A DNA stretch of 64,000 bases. Source: a bacterium (GTDB taxonomy: Bacteria; Acidobacteriota; Thermoanaerobaculia; Multivoradales; J023). The notes under the pieces are model-generated. The model saw nothing but the letters and a program-made list of their open reading frames with translations, had not been told where the DNA came from and did no database searches. The stretch is from assembly GCA_024226315.1 (NCBI GenBank), contig JAAELT010000611.1:100571-164570 (forward strand). Direction: 5' to 3'. Of the stretch, positions 1 to 9,281 are shown in pieces. Every line of letters starts with the position of its first letter. Position 1 is the stretch's first letter. The position numbers and the translations under genes were made by a program.

Positions 1-1
1 G

Positions 2-409
2 AGCGACGACGACGCCCGGGGGCTGCCCGCGGACTTGCGGCGCAAGGTGGCGGCCGACGAGAGCCTGATCACCGAGGAGAACGCATTCGCCCTGGCGCGC
101 GAGCCCGCGGCCTGCGGCATCTTCAACATCAAACTGATGAAGTGCGGCGGCGTCAGCTCGGCGCTGGCCATCGCGCAGATCGCCGAGGCCGCGGGGATCG
201 AGCTGATGTGGGGCTGCATGGACGAGAGCGCGATCTCGATTGCCGCCGCGGTGCACGCCGCCTACGCCTGCCCGACCACGCGGTACCTGGACCTCGACGG
301 CAGCTTCGACCTGGCGCGCGATCCGGCCACCGGCGGTTTCGCGGTGGAGGGCGGCATGATGAGAATCCTCGAGGAGCCAGGGCTGGGGGCAACGCTCGGG
401 ACGGACTGA
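2..409 (+). CDS. dipeptide epimerase (enolase superfamily), C-terminal part
   Basis: This is the 3' part of a gene that begins before the window; 135 residues are visible. The fragment carries ADES, which supplies an acidic metal ligand, then NIKLMKCGG with the second catalytic Lys, then MWGCMDES and YLDLDGSFDL. These are the end-of-barrel motifs of L-Ala-D/L-Glu epimerases in the mandelate racemase/muconate lactonizing family. Such enzymes epimerise the second residue of murein-derived or other dipeptides in the cytoplasm, using Mg2+. The reading frame is open to the window edge and ends in TGA. The exact dipeptide specificity cannot be told from this fragment. The next gene starts 27 nt downstream on the same strand. 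Confidence 0.85.
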   Translation, partial: SDDDARGLPADLRRKVAADESLITEENAFALAREPAACGIFNIKLMKCGGVSSALAIAQIAEAAGIELMWGCMDESAISIAAAVHAAYACPTTRYLDLDGSFDLARDPATGGFAVEGGMMRILEEPGLGATLGTD

Positions 410-436
410 GCCGAGAGAGCCGATAGACTACGGGGC

Positions 437-2104
437 ATGATCAAGTTGCACATCGTCCCCGTCCAGGGGGAGCCCTTCGAGCATCCGATCGAGGAGGACT
501 CGCTGGTTCTCGGACGCGCTTCGAGCGCCGACCTGGTGCTGGAGGATCGCTTCCTGTCGCGCAACCACTCGCGCATTTTCAGAGACGGCGATCGCTACCT
601 GATCGAGGATCTCGGTTCGCGCAACGGCACCCTGCTCAATGGCCAGCGGGTGCACGGTCCGCAGCCCATCGTACCGGGCGACGTGATCAAGATCTCGGGC
701 AGCGTCATCTCGATCGTCGGCTCGGGTGGCGCGGTGACGCCAGCCCCGCGGCCCGAGCCGTCCTCCAGCTTCGGCGATCACACGATCTTCCGCAGCGCCT
801 CTGGGATGCTCGAGAGTCAGATCGCGGCCGACAGCCAGCAGATCCAGGGCGAGGAGGCGCTGCGGCGCTACGCCGAACGACTCAACCTGGTCAACGAGGT
901 CCACCGCGCCCTCGGTCAGTCGATGGAGCTCGAGGAGCTGCTGGAGCTGATCCTGGAGCGGGTCTTCGATCACCTGCGGCCCGAGCAGGGCGCGATCTAC
1001 CTCAAACACGACGACGGCGACCTCGACCGAGCCGCCAGCCGATCGCTGCCGGGCGTGGACGCCGAGACCTTCTACTCCCGCAGCCTGGTGCGCGAGGTCA
1101 CGGAGAAGGGCGTCGCGGCCCTGGTCTTCGACATCGAGAGCGACGAGCGCTTCGCCGCCGCCCAGAGCATCCTGTCCTCCGGCGTCCGCTCGCTGGTCGC
1201 CGCGCCGCTGCTCGACGACAAGGGCACCCTGGGGATGATCGTCCTCAGCTCCCGCGCCGGCGTGCGCCAGTTTTCAGAAGGCGACATGGAGCTGCTCGTC
1301 TCGCTCGCCTCGATCGCGGCGCTGCGGCTGCGCAACGTCGCGCTGCTCGAGGAGGCGGCGGAGCGGCGGCGCCTCGAGAAGGAGCTCGCCCTGGGGCGCC
1401 AGATCCAGGAAACCCTGCTGCCCGAGCACCTGCCCGAGATCCCGGGCTACGCCCTGCACGCTGGCAACATTCCGTCCCGCGGGGTGTCGGGCGACTACTA
1501 CCAGGTGCTGCTGCGCGACGGCGATCGCGAGTGCGTGCTGATGGTGGGTGACGTATCGGGCAAGGGGATCGCGGCGTCGCTCCTGACCTTTTCGCTCGAG
1601 GCCTTGTCGGCGGTGCCGATCGAAGACGGCCTGCCGCCGGAAGAGATCTGCGCTCGCCTGTCGCGCCTGCTGTTCAGCCGTACGCCGCCCGAGAAGTACG
1701 CCACCGCCTTTCTCGCCATCCTCGAACCAGAGACCGGAACCGTGCGCTATACCAACGCCGGCCACAATCCGGGCCTCGTGGTGCGGGCCTCGGGCGAGGT
1801 CGAGCACCTCGGCCCCACGGGCATGCCGATCGGCCTCATCCCCGACGGCGTCTTCGAGGCCGGCGAGTCTTCCCTCGGGGCAGGCGACACGTTGATCCTC
1901 TACACCGACGGCATCACCGAGGCGGCGGATCCAGACGAGGAAGAGTACGGCCTCGAGAGACTCGTCCGGGTCTGCGCGCGGCATCGCGACGCCGATCTTC
2001 CAGGGCTCTCAGCGGCCATCGCCAACGACCTCGACGACTTCGTGCGCGGCGAGCCATTCCCGGACGATCGTACCCTGGTGATGACCCGGCGCCTCGCTGA
2101 GTGA
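437..2104 (+). CDS. FHA-GAF-PP2C (SpoIIE-type) serine/threonine phosphatase
   Basis: The 555-aa protein has three domains. An FHA domain lies at about residues 20-90, with LGRASSADLVL, the RNHSRI phosphopeptide-binding turn and LGSRNGTLLNG. A GAF domain follows at about 150-295. A PP2C/SpoIIE phosphatase domain occupies about 330-550, with SGDYYQ, VGDVSGKG, NAGHNPG, LYTDGITEA and DDRTLV, which carry the metal-binding aspartates. Proteins of this architecture dephosphorylate a partner such as an anti-sigma-factor antagonist in response to a signal read by GAF and a phosphothreonine ligand read by FHA. No partner gene is adjacent. There is no signal peptide or membrane segment, so it is cytoplasmic. 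The start has only a weak ribosome-binding site. Confidence 0.9.
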   Translation: MIKLHIVPVQGEPFEHPIEEDSLVLGRASSADLVLEDRFLSRNHSRIFRDGDRYLIEDLGSRNGTLLNGQRVHGPQPIVPGDVIKISGSVISIVGSGGAVTPAPRPEPSSSFGDHTIFRSASGMLESQIAADSQQIQGEEALRRYAERLNLVNEVHRALGQSMELEELLELILERVFDHLRPEQGAIYLKHDDGDLDRAASRSLPGVDAETFYSRSLVREVTEKGVAALVFDIESDERFAAAQSILSSGVRSLVAAPLLDDKGTLGMIVLSSRAGVRQFSEGDMELLVSLASIAALRLRNVALLEEAAERRRLEKELALGRQIQETLLPEHLPEIPGYALHAGNIPSRGVSGDYYQVLLRDGDRECVLMVGDVSGKGIAASLLTFSLEALSAVPIEDGLPPEEICARLSRLLFSRTPPEKYATAFLAILEPETGTVRYTNAGHNPGLVVRASGEVEHLGPTGMPIGLIPDGVFEAGESSLGAGDTLILYTDGITEAADPDEEEYGLERLVRVCARHRDADLPGLSAAIANDLDDFVRGEPFPDDRTLVMTRRLAE

Positions 2105-2291
2105 GGATCAGGCACCTGGCGAAGCGACGAACCTGGTGCCCAGGGTTTTCTCCCCTCGGGGCTGCTTGCCGAATCCTCTTCGCATATACTCGACACCAGC
2201 TCGTACCCATGAGACTGGATGAGGTGCCCCCGCGACCAAGCGGGGATCGGATGCGCGCCGCCTTCGCCACCAGCGCCCAGGGAGACCCGCA

Positions 2292-3374
2292 GTGACGCAA
2301 TCGGAAAAGATCCGGGTGATCATCGTCATCATCCTGTTCCTCGCCTATCTCGTCAAGCGCTTCGACCTGATCGGCAAGGTGAGAGAAAGCCGCCAGAAGA
2401 AGCAGGAGGAAGAGGCCAAGCAGCGCTTGCTCGAGGAGCGTAAGGAGCGGCGCAAGCAGCACAAGGAACAGCTGGAGGTGCAGAAGACGCAGACCGCGGA
2501 GATCCTGAAACGCGGCCTGGTCAACCTGCAGCAGAAGTCTGTCAAGGCCGGCGGCCAGGAGATCTGGTATCTCGAGGGAGGTATGCGGGACGCCCCGGCA
2601 GTTCTGCTGCTGCACGGTTTCGCCGGCATCAAGGAAGACTGGAGCGAGGTCGGCAAGTCGCTGATCGGCGAGGGCTTCCATGTCGTGGCCCCCGACCTTC
2701 CCGGCTTCGGCCAGAACAAGGTGTATCCGGACCTCGCCCACGACGTCACTTCCCAGACCAAGAGAGTCCGGGCGTTCGTCCAGAAAGCGGGCCTCTCGAG
2801 CTTCCACCTTGCCGGCCACTCGATGGGCGGCTCGATCGCCGCCGCCATCGCCTACGCCGCGCCGACGGACGTCCACAGCCTGGTCCTGATCGAGCCCTTC
2901 GGCGTCGGCGTGCCGTACAAAAGCGAGCTCGACAACCTGCTCGAGCAAGAGCGCAACCCGATGGTCATCGCCACCCCGGCGGCCTACGACAACCTGTTAA
3001 GCTTCACCTTCCATGAGCCTCCCGAGATAGCGGCAGACCTCAAGAAGCTCCGCGCCGAGCAGGCGGCGAAGAACCGGGCTTTCTACCTCAAGGTCTGGAC
3101 GGAAAACCGCGACGGCGAGCGCTCCAACCTGCTCGACCTGCTTCTGCCGGTCATCAAGATCAGGGCGCTGGTCATCATGGGGGCACAGAGCCAGGTGGTC
3201 CATCCCGCCACCTCGGGCATAATCGAGGCCATGATGCCCGACTCCAAGTCGACCCTTATCGACTCCTGCGGGCATTTCCCCATGGTCGAGAAACCACGCG
3301 AAACGGCGGCACAGATGCTGAGGTTCTTGAGATCGATCCGCGCGCCCGCCAGCGGCGAGCCGGCAGGCTCTTGA
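2292..3374 (+). CDS. membrane-anchored alpha/beta hydrolase
   Basis: This 360-aa protein begins with a hydrophobic helix at about residues 9-23, followed by a highly charged coiled-coil stretch (about 28-75, rich in Lys, Glu and Arg) and then an alpha/beta hydrolase domain. LLLHGFAG forms the oxyanion region, GHSMGG is the nucleophile elbow with the catalytic Ser, and SCGHFPMVEKP carries the catalytic His. The fold matches monoglyceride lipase or esterase-like hydrolases tethered to the inner membrane; the substrate is unknown. The GTG start follows an AGGGAG site about 8 nt upstream. A TATACT -10-like box lies near 2187, but the matching -35 is poor. Confidence 0.8.
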   Translation: MTQSEKIRVIIVIILFLAYLVKRFDLIGKVRESRQKKQEEEAKQRLLEERKERRKQHKEQLEVQKTQTAEILKRGLVNLQQKSVKAGGQEIWYLEGGMRDAPAVLLLHGFAGIKEDWSEVGKSLIGEGFHVVAPDLPGFGQNKVYPDLAHDVTSQTKRVRAFVQKAGLSSFHLAGHSMGGSIAAAIAYAAPTDVHSLVLIEPFGVGVPYKSELDNLLEQERNPMVIATPAAYDNLLSFTFHEPPEIAADLKKLRAEQAAKNRAFYLKVWTENRDGERSNLLDLLLPVIKIRALVIMGAQSQVVHPATSGIIEAMMPDSKSTLIDSCGHFPMVEKPRETAAQMLRFLRSIRAPASGEPAGS

Positions 3375-3391
3375 CGCCGGCCACAGATGCG

Positions 3392-3419
3392 TTGACAGGC
3401 TCTGCGACTGTGCTAAAAT
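3392..3419 (+). promoter_or_regulatory. sigma-70-type promoter of the prepilin gene
   Basis: TTGACA at 3392-3397 and TAAAAT at 3414-3419 are separated by 16 nt, close to a consensus vegetative promoter. It lies between the hydrolase stop and the prepilin GTG at 3472, which would leave a leader of about 45 nt. Confidence 0.6.
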
Positions 3420-3471
3420 CACTGGCCTGCCGGTCTCATCGAACTCGGGACGGCAGGGGGGAGGCGAACCA

Positions 3472-4002
3472 GTGCTCATCCGCAAGCGTCAACAAGGATT
3501 CTCCATCATCGAGCTGGTTCTGGTGGTCGCGATCATCGGCATCATCGCCTCGATCCTGATCCCAAACCTGATCGACGCCCTTCACAAGGCGAAGCAGCGG
3601 CGGACGATGGCCGAGCTCCGGCTGGTCGGCACCGCCTGGATGTCGTGGCTGACCGACCAGGCCGGCGCCGCTTCCGCGGGCGCCAATCAGACCTACGCGG
3701 TAGATAACCACCGCGAGGTGTCCTACGCCGAGCTCTTCGGCTACCTGCACCCGTCGGACACCTTCTTCTACATGCAGGGGATTCCGGAATACGACGCCTG
3801 GGGAAGCAGCCTCACGTTCTACATGAACGAGGACCCCCGGACCGACAACCAGCTGCTGCTCTGTGCCGCCGCTCGGGACAACATCCCCGAAACGTGTGAC
3901 GGCAGCACCGACATCCCCATCGGGCCCTTCCTGGCCACCGATTTCGATCAGGACATCATCTGGGCCGACGGGTTCCTGCTGCGCTGGCCGGACATCAAGT
4001 AA
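3472..4002 (+). CDS. type IV prepilin / type II secretion pseudopilin
   Basis: The 176-aa product starts with a short basic leader ending in Gly, then FSIIELVLVVAIIGIIASI, the classic prepilin N-terminus. Cleavage is expected after Gly in QQG/FSIIEL, and Glu at mature position 5 is present. The rest is a soluble C-terminal domain with two pairs of Cys near the end (LLLCAA and ETCDG). It should be processed by PilD and assembled into a pilus or pseudopilus. The GTG start is chosen because a GGGGGAGG ribosome-binding site lies about 9 nt upstream and it gives a normal leader. No other pilus genes are nearby, so this is an orphan minor-pilin-like gene. Confidence 0.85.
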   Translation: MLIRKRQQGFSIIELVLVVAIIGIIASILIPNLIDALHKAKQRRTMAELRLVGTAWMSWLTDQAGAASAGANQTYAVDNHREVSYAELFGYLHPSDTFFYMQGIPEYDAWGSSLTFYMNEDPRTDNQLLLCAAARDNIPETCDGSTDIPIGPFLATDFDQDIIWADGFLLRWPDIK

Positions 4003-4034
4003 TCTCCGCCCCGCTCCACGCCCGGCTGCTGCGC

Positions 4035-4865
4035 TTGGCGGCAGATGACCCGGCCGAGGCCGATCGTCTACGCGTCCTGCGCGTGTATCTGATGATCCAC
4101 GCGCCATTCGAGCTGCTGTGGGACAGCCTGATCTGGGAGTCCCGGCGCGCCTACAACGGCGTATTCTTCGGCGTCGGCCTGTTGCTCTGCCTGGGCCTTT
4201 CTTTTCTCCCGGGCCGGACGATGCTCGCCATGCGCCTGTTCGTCGGCTTTCAGCTGAGCGCCATTGTCTGGCTGTTCCCGGCGGTCTCCAACCACTTCTT
4301 CCTGGTCTTCTTCTGCCTGCTGCTGCTGTCGATCCTGGATCTCGAGCGCAGAGACGAGGCGCTCCTCGGCTTGCAGGCGTGCCGCCTCACGGTGCTCATC
4401 GTGTTCTTCTACACCGGCGTGCAGAAAGCCCTCTACGGCACCTATTTCAAGGGCCAGCTGCTGACCTGGACGATCGCCCACGACGACCGCTTCCGCACCG
4501 CTTTCGAGGTCATCCTACCGGCAGATGAAGCGCGGCGGATCGCGGCGCTCGCCGACACCGTCGGCCCCTTCGGCACCGAGTGGTGGCCGCTGCTAGTGAT
4601 CTCGAACTTCGTGGTGGTGTTCGAGCTCCTCGCGCCGTTCCTGTTGCTCCATCCCCGCACGCGCTCGGCCGCGGTCGCCGCGGTCGTCGTCTTCATGGTG
4701 TTGATCGAGAGCGGCGCCCGCGAGTGGTTCTTCGGCTGCGTGTTCGTCAACCTGCTGTTCCTGTTCACGCGCCGGAGCTGGTACGGCGTGCTGCTGCCCC
4801 TGACCCTCGTCTTCTACGCCTTCCTGCTCTATCCGCGCCTCGACCGGGTCTGGGGGTGGTTTTGA
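4035..4865 (+). CDS. multi-pass membrane protein, HTTM/DoxX-like
   Basis: The product is about 276 aa with roughly six to seven hydrophobic helices. The segment FFYTGVQKALYG resembles the conserved Lys-containing helix of HTTM (vitamin K-dependent carboxylase-like transmembrane) proteins, but I do not see enough to claim enzymatic activity. The TTG start at 4035 is uncertain: the frame stays open further upstream into the end of the prepilin gene. The 3' end overlaps the next gene (TTG within TTTGA), so the two are probably translationally coupled and work together at the inner membrane. Confidence 0.6.
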   Translation: MAADDPAEADRLRVLRVYLMIHAPFELLWDSLIWESRRAYNGVFFGVGLLLCLGLSFLPGRTMLAMRLFVGFQLSAIVWLFPAVSNHFFLVFFCLLLLSILDLERRDEALLGLQACRLTVLIVFFYTGVQKALYGTYFKGQLLTWTIAHDDRFRTAFEVILPADEARRIAALADTVGPFGTEWWPLLVISNFVVVFELLAPFLLLHPRTRSAAVAAVVVFMVLIESGAREWFFGCVFVNLLFLFTRRSWYGVLLPLTLVFYAFLLYPRLDRVWGWF

Positions 4866-5287
4866 GCCTGCGCGCGAAGACCCTCCTGATCGTGGCGCTG
4901 CTCGTCGCCTTCGCACTGTGGCCGCTGGCGCACCGCGCGGTGGTCCACGAGCACTTCGTCAGCCCCTGGCGGCTCTTCGGCTGGGCGATGTACTGCGTGC
5001 CGGTCTACAAGCCGCGGGTCGAGCTGTTCATCGACCACGGCGGCGAGCGGGTTCAGATTGCCTTCCCGCGGACCTCCGCCAACAACGTGCGCACCTTCGA
5101 CACCTTCATCAGGAACCGCGCCGAGCTCGGCACCCTGGTCGACGTGGACGACCTGGGACGGGTACTCTTCCGCGAGTACCCGCAGCTGGACCAGGTGACC
5201 GTCCGCATCACCCAGCCCGTGTATCACTACGACAGCGACCAGATCCGCTCAGCCTACTTCGAGCACGTCCTCGACCGGATCGACTAG
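4862..5287 (+). CDS. small membrane-anchored protein partnered with the upstream HTTM-like protein
   Basis: This product of about 141 aa has one N-terminal transmembrane helix (TLLIVALLVAFALWPL) and a soluble domain of about 110 residues that I do not recognise. Motifs include SPWRLFGWAMYCVP and YHYDSDQI. The TTG start overlaps the stop of the upstream membrane gene, which argues for coupled translation and a shared function. The gene ends within a few bases of the convergent minus-strand pseudogene that follows. Function unknown. Confidence 0.55.
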   Translation: MSLRAKTLLIVALLVAFALWPLAHRAVVHEHFVSPWRLFGWAMYCVPVYKPRVELFIDHGGERVQIAFPRTSANNVRTFDTFIRNRAELGTLVDVDDLGRVLFREYPQLDQVTVRITQPVYHYDSDQIRSAYFEHVLDRID

Positions 5288-5289
5288 AG

Positions 5290-6115
5290 TTACGGCGACC
5301 AGGCCGAGACGTCGCCCGACTCGAAACCGTCGGCGAAGATGCCCGGGAAGCCCGGGCCGATGGTTGCGAAACCCACCGAGTCAGGTGAACCGGGGCGAAA
5401 CAGGCCATCGAGAGGTTGTAGGGGGGCTGCCGCTGACCGCGACCTCGCGATAGGAGGCGTTGTTGTTGTGGTTGCCGGCAAGGGCGTCGGCAGCGGTGAC
5501 GTAGTGCACCTCGACGAAATACCGAGCGCCGGCGTTCATCGACGGCTCGAGGTCGTCGTTGTACACCTGCAGGCGCTTGTAGATGGCGTCGCCGCTCATG
5601 CCCTGGGCAAAGTAGGGAAAACTGTAGAAACCGGTCGAGGCGTTGACCTCGAAACGTGGTCCGAGGCCACCAACCCCGCCAAAACCGGTTTGATCGCCGC
5701 TCAGGCTTGCGCTACAGGAGTCGGAGCAGCCCACCCCCAGGAGCGAAGAGGTTCCCGGATTCTGGCAGTCGCCGCACAAACTCTGGGCCAGGGCAGCAAA
5801 GCCGTGCTTGAGCCAGCTCATGCCGATCTGCTCCATGCGACCGTCTTTGAGACGGTACATGTTCTGCCCGATCACCGGGTGTTCAATGCTGTTCGCGACC
5901 CAGGGCAGCGGCTCGTCGCCGACATTGCAGGCAGTGGTCGCTACCGAATAGGCGGTGATGTCACCGACCGAGCCCCAGCGATTGATGTCGAACAGGTCAC
6001 CGACGATGACGTCCGGGCCGGCGCCGGACACCGCCTCCGGAGCGGCCGCGATCACCGTCACCAGGCCCAGCCCCAGGAGGGCAATAACGGCCGCGCCGGT
6101 GAGAATCCTCTTCAT
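5290..6115 (-). pseudogene. decayed tandem copy of the secreted protein at 6157-7443
   Basis: The first 230 or so residues (signal peptide MKRILTGAAVIALLGLGLV, then GPDVIVGDLFD...) match the intact neighbour nearly residue for residue. After SGSP the frame is lost: this copy has a run of six C where the neighbour has four, and about 140 codons of the middle domain are missing. The matching C-terminal tail (GLFRPGSP...FADGFESGDVSAW) follows immediately in another frame and ends in TAA. The locus therefore shows an internal deletion plus a frameshift in a tandem duplicate. A truncated protein ending SPRFT could still be made and secreted. An alternative ATG at 6130 adds five codons. Confidence 0.8.
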
Positions 6116-6156
6116 GGGCCAGGCCCCCATGGCGGGGCGCCTGCGCTCCCCCGCCT

Positions 6157-7443
6157 CTACGGGCTCGAGCTCGACCAGTTGTCGAGGACGCCTCTATCGA
6201 AACCGTCGGCGAAGATCAACGCGATGCCCGGACCGGTGGTTGAGACGCTGACCGAGGTCGGAGAGCCGGGGCGAAACAGGCCGATGTCGGCGTTGACCGG
6301 GACCGGCGGGGTGCCGGCGTCGAACCAGAAGTTGTAGGTCGTGCCCCAGCGCAGGGCGTTGGCGTCCTCGTTGGTGCCGAAGTCGTCGGTCGCCCAGGTC
6401 ACCGTGTTGGCGCCGATCGTGGCGGGCCAGGGGGTGCCGTCGTAGGGCTCACCGGAATGGTAATCCGGCGCATGGAACCCGGCGTTCTGGACCGCCGAGC
6501 CGGTGGCGAAAGACACCGTCAAGCTGCCGGCACTGCGGTGGGAGCTCAGGTTGTGCAGCGCGTACTCGTAGCGCCACATGCTGCCGCCCAGGGAGTAGGC
6601 GTTGGCGGCGAGGGTCAGGCGGCCGTCGCTGGTGACGTTGGCGCTCGACATCTCGACCGTCGGGTCGATGTCCTGCCAGGCCTGGATGGCGGGCTTCTCG
6701 CGCTGGGTGCTGCCGGACAGGGAGAGATTGTAGGGGCTGCCGCCGACCGTGACCTCGCGGTAGGAGGCGTTGTTGTTCTGGTTGCCGGCCAGCGCGTCAG
6801 CGGCGGTGACGTAGTGCCCTTCGATGAAATACCGGGCGCCTGAGTTCATCGTCGGCTCGAGGTCGTCGTTGTCGACCTGCAAACGCTTGTAGATGGCGTC
6901 GCCGCTCATGCCCTGGGCGAAGTAGGGGAAGTTGTAGAAACCGGTCGAGGCGTTGACCTGGTAGCGCGGGCCGAGGCCGGCGACGCCGCCGAAACCGTTC
7001 TGGTCACCGTTCAGGCTGGCGCTGTAGGGGTCGGAGCAACCCACCCCCAGCAGCGAGCCGGTGCCCGGGTTCTGGCATGTGTCGCACAGGCTCTGGGCCA
7101 GCGCGGTGAAGCCGTGCTTCAGCCAGCTCATGCCGACCTGCTCCATGCGACCGTCCTTGAGGCGGTACATGTTCTGGCCGATCACCGGGTGCTCGTTGGT
7201 GTTGCTGACCCAGGGCAGCGGCTCGTCGCCGACGTTGCAGGAGGTGGTCGCCACCGAGTAGGCGGTGATGCCGCCGACCTCGCCCCAGCGGTCGGTGTCG
7301 TACAGGTCGCCGACGATGACGTCCGCCCCGATGACGGGGCCCTTTTCGGGAGCGGCTCCGGTGACGGCCACTACCCCGAGCCCCAGGAGGGCGACCAGAG
7401 TCGTTCCGATGGCGATCTTCTTCTGCATGGACGTCTTCCCCAT
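6157..7443 (-). CDS. secreted protein with DGFxxG...W C-terminal tail
   Basis: The 428-aa product has a basic N-terminus (MGKTSMQKK), a hydrophobic signal segment (IAIGTTLVALLGLGVVAV) and likely cleavage after VTGAA. The mature part is rich in Gly, Asn and Tyr and contains several Cys (SCNVGDEPLPW, CDTCQNPG, VGCSD), so it is probably periplasmic or extracellular with disulfides. The end, GLFRPGSP...IFADGFDRGVLDNW, resembles a short tail I associate with many exported proteins of acidobacteria and some gammaproteobacteria; its role is not established here. A good GAGGAAG ribosome-binding site precedes the ATG. The biochemical function is unknown; a truncated paralogue lies downstream. Confidence 0.7.
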   Translation of the reverse strand: MGKTSMQKKIAIGTTLVALLGLGVVAVTGAAPEKGPVIGADVIVGDLYDTDRWGEVGGITAYSVATTSCNVGDEPLPWVSNTNEHPVIGQNMYRLKDGRMEQVGMSWLKHGFTALAQSLCDTCQNPGTGSLLGVGCSDPYSASLNGDQNGFGGVAGLGPRYQVNASTGFYNFPYFAQGMSGDAIYKRLQVDNDDLEPTMNSGARYFIEGHYVTAADALAGNQNNNASYREVTVGGSPYNLSLSGSTQREKPAIQAWQDIDPTVEMSSANVTSDGRLTLAANAYSLGGSMWRYEYALHNLSSHRSAGSLTVSFATGSAVQNAGFHAPDYHSGEPYDGTPWPATIGANTVTWATDDFGTNEDANALRWGTTYNFWFDAGTPPVPVNADIGLFRPGSPTSVSVSTTGPGIALIFADGFDRGVLDNWSSSSP

Positions 7444-7497
7444 GGTCTTCTTCCTCTCCGTCGGTGTGCTGGTGGGATTGGCGCTTGCGGCCGACGC

Positions 7498-7525
7498 ATA
7501 CTAGCATCTTCGCGTCGTATCGCAA
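7498..7525 (-). promoter_or_regulatory. promoter of the secreted protein gene
   Basis: Read on the minus strand, TTGCGA (7525-7520) and TAGTAT (7503-7498) are 16 nt apart, a plausible vegetative promoter about 55 nt upstream of the ATG at 7443. Confidence 0.45.
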
Positions 7526-7634
7526 AACTGGATGATTCCCCTGGAGACCGTCCGAGTCTTCGAGGACCGTCTCCAGGGCCGGCGGGGATGGGCCAAGGAG
7601 TCGAATGTCGTAGGCTTCGAGTTCTTGGGGCGGC

Positions 7635-9281
7635 TCAGTACCCGGACTGCCTTAGCTGTTCGAGCAGGCCACGCGCCTCGGCCAGCTCGGGATCGAGCTC
7701 GACCGCCCGCCGCAGCTGCTCGGCCGCGGGCTCGGGCTCACCGAGAGCGAGATGAGCGCGGGCCACGAAGAAATGGGTCGTGGCGTCGCCCGGCGACAGC
7801 TCGACGGCGGCGCGGTAGTGCTCCAGGCCCTCGCGGAAACGGCCGACGCTGCACAGCATGCCGGCCAGGTTCTCGCGCGCCTGCAGATAGCTCGGGTCGG
7901 CGGCCAGGGCCTCCTCGAAGCGAGCGATGGCGCGCTCCGCCTCGCCGCTCATGGCGTCGACGAGGCCGGCGTTGTAGAGCAGGTCCGGGGATCGCGTCCC
8001 CTCCGCCAGACCGCGCTCGAAGGCGGCGCCGGCGGCCCGGAGGTCGCCGCTCTCGACGTGCGCGATGCCCTGCCGCAGATACTCCACACCGGTGGCGGCA
8101 CGGCGCCGCTCGCCAAACGCCTCGGCCTGCACGCCGGCGCTGTGCACCCAGAGTCCCAGCACCAGCGTCATGACGCCGAGGTAGGCGAAGCCGGCCGGCC
8201 GCAGCTTGCCGGCGCGTTTCAGGGCCATGCGCCGGAGCGTCAGATTGGGCTTGTAGACGAAGCGCAGGAGCAGCAGGGCGAGGTAGCTGAGGATCGCCGC
8301 CAGCCCCAGCGCCAGCAGGAACGGCACCACGCCGTAGAGACCGCGGAAGGTGACGAAGGCCAGGACGAAGAAAGCCGCCAGCAGCAGCTCCTCCCACCAG
8401 GTGTGCTCGCGCCGATGTCTGGGTTTCGTGGCCCCGGGCCGGGTCGAGGCGGCGATGCCCGGGGCGCCGAAACCGAAGTAGAGCGCGTCGTTGGGACAGA
8501 CACTCACGCAGTCCATGCACTTCATGCAGCCCGGATCGGTGATCATGCCCCAGGTGCGCACCTCCTCGTGCACGCGCACGTTCGAGCTGCACACCGCGGT
8601 GCAGTGGCCGCAGCCCTCGCAGGCGTCGGTCACCCGGATGCGGCCGGGAGCCAGCCGGTCGACGGCGACGAAGATCGCGCCGTAGGGGCAGGCGTAGGTA
8701 CAGAAGCCCTTGGCGCCCAGGAAGTAGACGATCGCGAAGCCGCAGACGAAGAAGGTCAGCGCGGCGACCCCCCAGCCCGGGAAAGTGGCCCAGAAATCCG
8801 ACGTGGTGAGCTCGACGTGCTCGACAGCGAGCCGGTCGCCGTACCACAGACGGTAGATCGCCGGCCACAGGAACATGTAGACGAAAGCCACCATCGGCAC
8901 CCAGAGCAGAAGCCGCGAGCGCAACGGCCTGGGCCGGATCCCCACTCTGGCGAGCAGCCAGCGGCAGAGATCCTGCAGCGCCACCAGGTGGCAGGCCCAG
9001 CCGCAAAAAAAACGCCCGAAGAGCGCGGTCAGCAGAATCATCGCAGCGAAGAACACCAGCCCGGCGTTGACCAGACCGCGCTTGCCCGCCTCCATGGCTT
9101 CGGACGGCTCGAGCGGCGACATGGTCTCGCCGGTGAGCCACCACTGGGCGATGTGGGCGGCGATCAGCAGATGGATCGCGATCAACACGGCCGCCCGCCA
9201 GCGGCTGGTGCGCGACGGCCGAATCGCGGTCGGCCGGGACGCGGACCGCGACGCAACGACGGGAAGCTTCTTGGAGGCCAC
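7635..9281 (-). CDS. NapH/CcoG-like 4Fe-4S membrane protein with C-terminal TPR domain
   Basis: The 548-aa protein has about five to six membrane helices. FCGWACHLVALQDL and FCTYACPYGAIF are the paired Cys motifs typical of NapH/NosR/CcoG-type polyferredoxins. Two full ferredoxin sites follow, CEGCGHCTAVC and CMKCMDCVSVC, each able to hold a 4Fe-4S cluster. After two to three more helices (about residues 300-385), residues about 395-545 form three or four TPR repeats ending QLRQSGY. The protein probably passes electrons across or along the inner membrane, with the TPR part docking a partner. A TPR fusion is unusual for this family. No terminal reductase lies beside it, so the electron acceptor is unknown. 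Confidence 0.75.
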   Translation of the reverse strand: MASKKLPVVASRSASRPTAIRPSRTSRWRAAVLIAIHLLIAAHIAQWWLTGETMSPLEPSEAMEAGKRGLVNAGLVFFAAMILLTALFGRFFCGWACHLVALQDLCRWLLARVGIRPRPLRSRLLLWVPMVAFVYMFLWPAIYRLWYGDRLAVEHVELTTSDFWATFPGWGVAALTFFVCGFAIVYFLGAKGFCTYACPYGAIFVAVDRLAPGRIRVTDACEGCGHCTAVCSSNVRVHEEVRTWGMITDPGCMKCMDCVSVCPNDALYFGFGAPGIAASTRPGATKPRHRREHTWWEELLLAAFFVLAFVTFRGLYGVVPFLLALGLAAILSYLALLLLRFVYKPNLTLRRMALKRAGKLRPAGFAYLGVMTLVLGLWVHSAGVQAEAFGERRRAATGVEYLRQGIAHVESGDLRAAGAAFERGLAEGTRSPDLLYNAGLVDAMSGEAERAIARFEEALAADPSYLQARENLAGMLCSVGRFREGLEHYRAAVELSPGDATTHFFVARAHLALGEPEPAAEQLRRAVELDPELAEARGLLEQLRQSGY

